Positions 52,706 through 61,093 of a stretch of DNA of 64,000 nucleotides are shown one piece after another; position 1 is the stretch's first letter; every line of letters starts with the position of its first letter. Origin of the DNA: Gymnothorax reevesii (lineage: Eukaryota; Chordata; Actinopteri; Anguilliformes; Muraenidae). The notes below the pieces were generated by a model. The model was not told the DNA's origin, ran no database searches, and saw nothing but the letters and a program-made list of their open reading frames with translations. Location of the stretch: assembly GCA_029721435.1 (NCBI GenBank), contig CM056583.1:57626120-57690119 (forward strand). The letters run 5' to 3'. The position numbers and the translations under genes were made by a program.

Positions 52706-55424
52706 GTGGCATGAAAGCTGGGTGGTTATTTAGCACATTTACTACAAAACTGCATGAAGTAATTTATGTAATTACATTTCTACAAGTCAAGAAAAGAAAT
52801 CCAAAAGCTAGTCAACAGCAGCCCTGTCTGGATTTTCAAAATGTGGATATTAACATGAGACAGAATGGGTTTTTTGGAGATTGCTGGGCTGTGGTGGGTG
52901 AAACAACATGGCTATGTTCAACAGTTACTTTTCCCATTTGAAGCACAGCAGGCTTGACCCATATATTTTTAGTTTCAGGGAAGTGCATTCAGGGTAGGCA
53001 GTGACTTCTCCTTTCTTAATCACTAGATTTTGTCAACCTGTTTCCACGCACTATGGCTGATTGTCAATTAATCAATTTGACCTTTTTTCAGTAAGCCTGT
53101 AATGATTAATGGGTGATAATGACAAAAAGATTAATTTACCTTTATGCATTGATTCGAGACTGCAAAGAAGTAAATCTTAATTATTTATTAGGAAAAAATT
53201 TCAACTCTCTCGGTAATTACGAACATTGTTTTGATCTTTTGTTTATTGTTATTATAAAAGAAGACTGACAATAAACTCCCTATTAAAAAAATGGCATTAA
53301 AAAGTACGTGTTTAAGGGGGGAAATATTATTGTCAACATGTTGATCACACATTGAACGCCGCATAAGAAAGATTTTAATATTTGCTAATGGCATTGCGTT
53401 AGCTTCCTCTAAGCGAACTTGCTGTCTCGTGAGCATTTTAAGTTCGATGCACAGAGCAATAATGACGTGGATGGAACCGGCAGGCCATTCTGCCATTTAT
53501 TCTTGTAAATCTTATCTCTTTATTCTTGTAAATTAGGAAATCAATCCTCAGATTGCTAATCAAGCAAAGTAATAGAGTTATCATTTGCTTAACCGTGAGG
53601 ATTCTGCCTGCCCTAACTGACCACCGATGACACGTCACTGATTTAGTTAATTTCTTTACAAGAGAGTGTCATTGGGATACTTTTGGCTGAAATTACAAGA
53701 AAGTTCCCCTTTTTGTTATAAAATATGCAGACCTCAAATTCATTGGAGTTGGGCCCTTTAGAAACTCAATGATTCAATTCAAGGGGTACAGCTGCGCTGA
53801 CTACTTACCACCCTCAGATGAGTACACCTGCATCAGACTGTAGTATCTCAGGATTTTAAGCACAGCATAATCACATTCAGGTACAGACAATCTCATCTAC
53901 AACAGCTACACTATGACACATTGAGACAAGAGGCTACACTGAGGTGAAGTTATTGTTTTGGACGTAAAATATTTTTCAGTATTAGGAAGTAGACAATTCT
54001 GTGTGTACCTATAAGGTAGCATATACGGCTTATACTTTTAGTTGTCAGTGTCCTCAGAATTTTTACTGGAACAAAGAATGCTCAAACCTTAGAATGCTTT
54101 ATGTAGATATAGAAGTCTGAAATTTTGACATCCTTAGACCAAATGTGATTTTTATAGGGCCTGTAGAAGAGTCGATTTCTTGAGGGCCAAAATTTGACTT
54201 CTTGAATAATTACCTTTTGAAATTGAAATATTTCAATTAATTTCTGTCTTCATTTTTGCGATAAAGGGAACTCCAAAAAAAAAAAAAATTTCAGTTGCCA
54301 TCAAGGGTGGGGGGGGGCTGAAAAGTTCTACATCAAAACACCACTCTTTGCTTAAGTGACACATATTTGAAGTGCATGAAGCTCAATTACTGGCTGACCT
54401 GAGCAGTTTGGGGCATAGTTAAAAACTAACTTGGATTTCCGGGAGCTTGACGGTGGTTATCTTTTCAGTGAATTACATTGCTATGTTGACTTAGGGGCAG
54501 GTTATGTTCAAGACTATAAATAGATAACAGTGCTCAGACTGATGAGGTATAAGTGACATCTGTGCTTAGTTTTGCATAACAAAAGGGGTTTCCTGGCACT
54601 CTTCCAACATAGGACCAGACATATCAGTGGCAGATATCTGTATTAATCATTCAAAACCAACATTCCAAATGTACAATATGGTTGTAAATGCTCAATTTGA
54701 AAAATTCAGTAAAAAATACTTCTGAGGAATAAAAAACTGCAACATAGTTTTAAGAGTGTTGTAGACCCAGTAAAACATTTTTAATTAATATAGTTCCATA
54801 AAATAAGGGAATTCACCTGACACTCTGACAATAAGGAAATGAGTGGGAATACCAAATTATTATAATTGACAGTGTTGAGGTCAGAGGTGCATTTTTTTTG
54901 CAGTGTGATAGATAAGATATATAGGCCAGTAATGTCAAAGGGCTATTTTGGGAACTTCGTGCAGAGATAAGAAATCAGGAGAACAAACAAGCGAATACCT
55001 ATGGCATAAAAAGTATTTCCTAGTGCAAATTAACTAAAATACACATTTTCAGTAGTGAATTTATCAACTTATACATCAGACAGAAACAAGACATTGAACT
55101 GTCCTTGACACATTCAGTGAAATATTGAAACTTACGGCTCTTGCCAGGTCCATTTTGACTGGTTGATGACTGCACACAATATGATTTAATGTGCACATGC
55201 CTGATTAGTAATCATAACCTGAGTTCGTAAGTCTGGCTCTTCATAACTAGTGGATAACCAGCATTGTGCTCCCACTTCTCACTGATTGCATTTTCCTAGT
55301 GAAGTGAGGCTAAAATTCAGTTCATAGCCTTATGTTAAAAGGGGCCTCTGGGCTGCGCCTTCAACAATGAAAGCTAGTTTACAACAAGATGATGCGCACT
55401 CTATAGAGAGGCTAACCCACGCCT
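52706..55424. other. Unassigned intergenic sequence
   Basis: AT-rich with an A run near 54,276-54,290 and a G run near 54,310. No gene or repeat border was identified. Confidence 0.4.
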
Positions 55425-55625
55425 CTTGTTGACCTTGACCTTTGACCTTTCAACCTCAAAATGCAAATTTGGACAGGGTACCCTAGGATCATCTACCCCA
55501 CAAAGTTTGGTCACCCTAGCTTCAGTGGTGGCCGAGCTGTCGCGCGGACAGACAGACAGACAGACACACACACACACAGACGGTGCTAAACTGTATACCC
55601 ACGCCGCCTAGTCAGGCGTGGGTAA
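55425..55625. repeat. Fragment of the ACCTTGACC repeat family
   Basis: Contains TGACCTTGACCTTTGACCT at 55,430-55,448, a CACAAAGTTTGGT word as in the 375-bp unit, then a GACA/CA simple run and an inverted pair CCCACGCC...GGCGTGGG at the right end. It is a relative of, not identical to, the units at 46,556-47,305. Confidence 0.55.
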
Positions 55626-56318
55626 TGATTCCATTCGCAAGCTCCAGCACTACGCAATTTGAAATTAATGTGCGATAATGAGGGCGCTGCTTATAGATGG
55701 TGTTTTAGTTGGTCTAAATATAAAATTTGGTGTTTTTGGGGTTGCATTTCAGTGAAGTCTTTTTTATAAAGCAGCCATGTGTGTCTACCAGTGGCGGCGG
55801 GTGAACTGGCGATGGGGGAAGCTCCAACCCATCCCTTGAAAACAATGATTGGTCATGACCTGTTTTCAATCATTCATTTAAATTACCGATACAAAAGCTC
55901 GGATAACTCTCAACATTATCAGGTGTGGTCAGTTTCATTAATAACACACACCAGTCAACACGAGTTTAGTGGTATATTTATGGTCCCCTGCTTTAGTCAG
56001 CAATCATTCAATCAACGCCTGTGTAAGAGAATCTCTCACGGAATTGAAGTCCTTGTGCATAGTGGTTTATCAGTTTCACTTGCGTTGTGACTACGGACTT
56101 CTCACGCTTTTCTTTACTCAGGGGTTGGAAAAAAAATGCATGTGTTTCATTATTGTATAAATAGTATAAATGAAATAAGATCATTTGAAACGTCTTTATG
56201 CAATTCAATTGCTTCCAATGAAATTATTTCATTGAAACTACAACCCAAACTACAACAAATCAAAATGCAATGACTTTCAAATCACACCGGCCAGTATTTT
56301 ATTCACAGTAGAACAGAT

Positions 56319-57360
56319 TGATATGGAATCAGGTAGACACCAGATGCGGGGAGATGAGAATGAGGGTGCATTAAACAAAAAACAAAACAGGCACGAGGGC
56401 CAACGAAAAACTTGGCCCAAAGGGTTGCAAAAGACAAACTAAAGTACGTGACACAGAGCAGGGAACTAAGGATCTAAAAAGACAAGAACAAAAAACCACT
56501 GGAAACTCCAGGCAGAAATCCAAGAAAAATAAACAAGACTATGGCTATATTTACAAGGGCTATGAACATGAGCAAAGACTTGAACATGAAACGAGACTTG
56601 ACTAGAACCAAAACTTGTACATGGAACGAGACTAGGAAACAAGAACTTGAACATGGAGCGAGACACTGTCTGCCAGCCAACTTCCACCGCATCCAGATAA
56701 AGGCTTAGAAATCATGACACATGAAGGGCAACACCTGGAGAAGGAGAAACAAGAGGCATGGCAAGATCAAGACATGGACAGAGATTGGATGACAAGACTT
56801 TGCTCATTAAGAGAATGAGCGTGCTCAGCTTAAGTACCAATTAAGTATGCAGCTTGAAACCAGCATGAATGTTCAGAACAGAAAAGCACAGCAAGATCTT
56901 GAAATAGCAAAGCAGGAATCATGACAATAAACTCCCTGTCTAAATTAGGAGTATTAGTAATGTGCCTATCTAAGAATTACACCACCCAGTGAGTGTTAGT
57001 AAATGTTAGTAACTTAAAAACAGTTAATTGCCAATTAAGCTTAGAGAGCCCCGAATCAGCACAGCACAGAAGGAAGAGGGAAATACCAAAGCCAACCATA
57101 GCTCAGAAATGTGCAACAACGAAGGCACGGGGCGGAACGCAGACAAGCGGTGGAGTGGCTTGGCAGACCTGGCAAAAACAAAAACATGGAAAAGTAAAAA
57201 CATGGACATGGAATGTGAAACATGAAATGTAAAATCCTGAAACAAGAAACTGTTAAAACTATGGCATGAACTATGAGCATGAACTATGAAATCTTGAACA
57301 TGAAACTGTTAAAATCATAAATGCTGTCCTGGCCAAAGGCCAGGACCCCAGAACACAACA
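56319..57360 (-). mobile_element. LTR-like insert (TG...CA) inside the Tc1 terminal repeat
   Basis: The insert starts TGATATGG and ends GAACACAACA, between two copies of CAGAT (56,314-56,318 and 57,361-57,365). Removing it restores a continuous Tc1 terminal repeat, as judged by the other Tc1 copy near 50,600-50,640. On the minus strand it begins TGTTGTGTTCTG, like the insert at 6,406, and both show the text ACCTGATT or TCCTGATT near the other end. There are no coding genes inside. Confidence 0.75.
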
Positions 57361-57429
57361 CAGATATAACATAGCAAATGTTGAAACTGAGGATTCCTAC
57401 GATTTTGTCCACAAAATTAGCTCATTTCA

Positions 57430-58466
57430 AATTTGATGGCGGCTACAGGTCTCAAAAAAGTTGGGACAGGGGCCTGGTGTAGCATCCTCTCTTCTTTTAA
57501 ACAGAGAGTGGAGGCCTCTAGGCATTGAGGAGACAAGTTTCTTGAGTTTAGGCATTGGAATTTGATCCTACTCTTGTTTAATACAGTTTTGGGTCTCCTT
57601 TGACGTACTTTTCGTTTAATTACGCACCAAATGTTCTCAATCGGTGAAAGATCAGGACTGCAGCTAGGCCAGTTCAGCACACGGACTCTTCTACTACGAA
57701 GCTATGCTGTTGTAATAGCTACAGTATGTGGTTTTGCAATATCCTGCTGAAATACACAAGGCCTTCCCTGGAATAGATGTCCTCTGGAGGGGAGCATATG
57801 TTGCTCTAAAACCTTTAAAAACCTTTCAGCATTCATGCCGCTTTTTAAAGCATGCAAGTGTCCAACACTATATGCAGTAATGCATCCCCATACCATCAGA
57901 GATGCTGGCTTTTGAACTGATCGCTGATAACAGGAGGGCTGGTCTTTCTTTTCTTCAGCCCAGAGGACACAACGCCCGTGACTTCCAACAAGAATGTCAA
58001 ATTTGGACTTGGTCTGACCACAGGACACTTTTCCACTTTGCTGCAGTCCATTTTAAATGAGCCTTGGCCCACAGAACATGGCAACACTTCTAGATCACGC
58101 TGAACAATGGCTTCCTTTTTGCGTGATAGAGTTTTAGGTGGTATCTGTGGATGGCACGGCAGACTGTGTTTATAGACAGTGGTTTCTTGAAGTATTCCTG
58201 GGCCCATTTGCAATGTCAATGACAGAATCAAGCCAGTGAGTGATGCAGTGGCATCTGAGGGCTCGAAGATCACAAGCATCCGGTAAAGGTCTTCGGCCTT
58301 GTCCCTTACGCACAGAGATTTTTTGAGCTTCTCCAAATCTTTTTATGATGTTATGCACTGTTGATGATGAGACCGTCAAAGCCTTTGCAATTTGACGTTG
58401 AGGAACATTTTTTTTGAAGTATTCCTCAATTTTTTTTACGCAATCCTACGGAGAGCCTCTGGTCAT
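57430..58466 (-). pseudogene. Tc1-like transposase relic
   Basis: The start MTRGS is at 58,466. The helix-turn-helix part includes TVSSSTVHNIIKRFGEAQKI. The catalytic half includes [29 protein letters not shown] (the usual Asn after Asp is changed), and LNWPSCSPDLSPIENIWCVI. Several frame changes make it non-functional. Confidence 0.8.
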
Positions 58467-59511
58467 CTTTACTTCTGAGTGACTCAGCCTCTCTAAGACA
58501 TTCCTTTTATAGCCAGTCATGTTATGCACCTGATGCCAGTTAACTTACTTGCTAAATGTTCTTTCAGCTGATTCTCTTATATATTAATTGCTTTTTCAGC
58601 CCCTTTTTTTTTTGCCTGTGTCCCAACTTTTTTGAGACCTGTTGCAGCTAGGAAATTTGAAATAAGCTCATTTTGTCGATGAAAATGTAAAATGTCTCAG
58701 TTTCAACATTTGAAATGGTATCTATGTTCTGTTGTAAATGACGTATTGGCTGAAGTGATCTGAAAGTCGTTGCATTTAGATTTTATTCACAATTAACACT
58801 TCGTCCCAACTATTTCAGAACTGGGGTTGTATTCAAACATTAATGAAACACATATTACTTCCAACCCCTGAGTAAAGAGAAGCACGAGAAGTCCAGAGTC
58901 ATAATGCAGGTGAAACTGAAACCTCCGTGCACAGGGACTTCAATTCCATGCAGTATTGTCTTACACATGCATTGATTCGTAGATTGAATGATTGCTGACT
59001 ACAGCAGGGGAACGTAAATAGACCACTAAACTTATGCGTTGACAGGTGTGCATTATTAATGAAAACTGACCACACCTGATAAGAATGAGAGTTTTTGGAG
59101 CTTTTGTGATGGTAATTTAAATGAATGATTGAAAACAGGTCATAACCAATCATTATTTTCAAGGGATGGGTTTGAGCCTCCCCTATCCCCAGTTCACCAG
59201 CCACCACTGGTGTCTACTCACTGTCATTTAAAGATTATTGTGGTGTAAAGCTGTATTAGCTCTTTTCTGACTATTAATCCGTAAGCATTTGACACCTTAC
59301 ACAATATGGGACACATTACACACAAATTTCTTTTTGTCCTTCGGTAATTCATTGATAGATGTTACTGTCTACTGGCATTTCAGCTATTGTCTTGTTCACT
59401 GATAAGCTAATTTTAAGAAAATAATTCCTATTAATCTGTCTTCCCAGGTGTGGAATTGAGGTGACAGTTAGAGGTTGACCAAATAATCTGCCCATTGACC
59501 TTCCACCAAAA

Positions 59512-59533
59512 TTTAAATAAATAAATAAATAAA
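59512..59533. repeat. (AAAT)n microsatellite
   Basis: Five tandem AAAT units. A separate AAT run of about eight units follows at roughly 59,628-59,652. Confidence 0.85.
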
Positions 59534-59654
59534 AAAATTTGGGCGAATATGAGATGGCCTTATATCATCCACTGATTGAAAATTAAATAAATTGCCACTG
59601 AAAGAGAATGCATTCTTAATGCTTGTAATATAATAATAATAATAATAATAATAG

Positions 59655-60500
59655 GTTCACAGGGCTTTAGCCTATTCCTGCATTCAGTGGGAAAGGGTCA
59701 GGAACGCACCCTTGACTGTTTGTCAGTCCGTAGCAGTAATTGTACACGATTTCCTAACACCAACGGGCAATTTAGAGTGTGAAATTAAGGCTCCTTTTTC
59801 TAGGAAATGTCCCCTATTTTCCGAAATGATACATCCACCCTAACCGTGGAACAACAAATATTGGAATTATATACAATTATTCAATATCCAAACAACTGTC
59901 CACCCAAAATGAATGAGGAGGTGTAAGGCCGGGCTGTTTCAAATTTTATTAAGCATAACTTAGAAAGCAGTGAAAATGATAGCAATGCACAAAGACCTGA
60001 GGTAACCAAGTTAATCAATAACAGAGAAGACAGCATTGCCAATGCACTGAGTACGACACACCTAACTCTGAACAAATGGACTTTCCTGTTTCCCTGAAAT
60101 GACAGTTCATATATTTCACATTCATCACAACCTCCATTAGAAATAATAAAATGACAACCATCTGAAATATATTTGATATGAAAATATCAACCAGTAGACT
60201 TATATAATGCATTAAATCAAGCACTTAAGTTTAGAGAAAGATACATAACATGTCATTTTTTTATTTGAAATTGCCTGTGGTTTGGTGCGGTTCTTCTATC
60301 ATGACAGAAATGTTGGTTTTCAGTGTAATGCAGCAGCTGGTGGCCACTGAGTTTGCGGCTCACATTGGCTTTGAAAGCAGAAGGAAGAAATTGGATTAGG
60401 AGGGATACTTTAATGCTCTCAGAGGATTTCTCAACTTCTCCTGAGATTACTAGGAGTCAAAGTCAGAAGGAAGGGTGGCTGGAGAAGGGTGTAGGTGGGT
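59655..60500. other. Spacer before the peroxidase gene
   Basis: The first 135 bp are a decayed fragment of the dispersed repeat seen at 52,010-52,705. The rest is AT-rich and shows no gene. The sequence grows purine-rich towards the promoter. Confidence 0.45.
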
Positions 60501-60504
60501 CATG

Positions 60505-60598
60505 TTTGAGGAGGAAGAAGGAAATTAATTTACCACCATTTACATCAACTTTGACAGTACACAGAGGCTCAGGGGTGGGCTTTGCAATGTATATAAAT
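60505..60598 (+). promoter_or_regulatory. Probable peroxidase promoter with TATA box and GGAA cluster
   Basis: TATATAAAT lies at 60,590-60,598. About 70-90 bp upstream, GAGGAGGAAGAAGGAAAT (60,509-60,526) carries several GGAA cores of the kind bound by ETS/PU.1 factors in myeloid promoters. A start of transcription is expected near 60,620-60,630. The link to PU.1 is inference from motif and gene type. Confidence 0.5.
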
Positions 60599-60621
60599 GT
60601 GGGGCAAACTGATATAGAGGG

Positions 60622-60679
60622 AGAGACTCATATCAACTTGTCACTTAGAAGCCCATCTTGAGAGATTCAAAAGCTACAG
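60622..60679 (+). other. Probable non-coding exon 1 of the peroxidase gene
   Basis: Just downstream of the TATA box, the sequence runs to AAGCTACAG followed by a donor GTAAATAA at 60,680. The coding exon begins after an acceptor CAG at 60,806-60,808, only two bases before its ATG, so an upstream untranslated exon is required. The exact 5' end is estimated. Confidence 0.5.
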
Positions 60680-60810
60680 GTAAATAACTTTCATCTTCTG
60701 ACTAAATATGCACTGATGGCATGATACGAATTTAAACATAAATAACCATTTTTTTATTTAACATTTGAAAAGTTAAACTATAATTTAACTTTTGTTTTGG
60801 CCCGTCAGAT

Positions 60811-61093
60811 ATGAAGTGCACTCAAGGCTTTCTTGTGTTGGGGCTGTGCCTGGCTTTTGCCTGTCAAATCTCTGCAGGTGAGCAAGACTTTGAACAGCAG
60901 TGCAGACAAGTGATTTCCTTCAATCTTTTTTAATTTATTATACCCGCAAAATACAAGTTTGAAGTTTTGCTGTTTTCTTTTATTTTCTTTTTTCTTTTTT
61001 TACAGAAGACGGTATAGGCAGACCATTCATTCTTGCTGCTGTAGAAGAGGCTAAGAGGGTTGTTGATGCAGCCTACAAATACTCAAGAGAAGA
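60811..61093 (+). CDS. mpx: Peroxidase exons 2-3: signal peptide and propeptide start (60811-60877, 61006-61093)
   Basis: The ATG context is CAGATATGA, with A two bases before the start. Eight of the first 20 residues are Leu, Phe, Val or Ala, and cleavage is likely near ACQISA. Exon 3 encodes [20 protein letters not shown], which resembles the N-terminal propeptide helix of MPO/EPX. The ends are phase 1 and phase 2. Confidence 0.85.

Larger units (their letters stand above)
56241..58829 (-). mobile_element. Tc1-like element inserted in the hAT element
   Basis: Flanked by TA (56,239-56,240 and 58,830-58,831), the Tc1 target. The left end begins CAACCCAAACTAC and the right end is CAGAACTGGGGTTG. 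The inverted terminal repeats extend well over 100 bp but the left one is split by the LTR-like insert at 56,319-57,360. A broken minus-strand transposase lies between. Confidence 0.88.
55799..59209. mobile_element. hAT-type element carrying two further nested insertions
   Basis: The ends CAGTGGCGGCGGGTGAACTG and CAGTTCACCAGCCACCACTG (written as they appear) form an inverted pair. Both sides carry the perfect 8-bp duplication GTGTCTAC (55,791-55,798 and 59,210-59,217). The arms are long and complementary (55,799-56,238 against 58,832-59,209). They belong to the family of the MITE at 7,420-8,087. A Tc1-like element is inserted in the middle. Confidence 0.9.

Noticed and set aside
56466..57280. 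Several open frames rich in Phe, Val and Leu
   Set aside because: They lie wholly in the non-coding LTR-like insert (CATG/AACATGAA-type simple text) and have no similarity to gag or pol.
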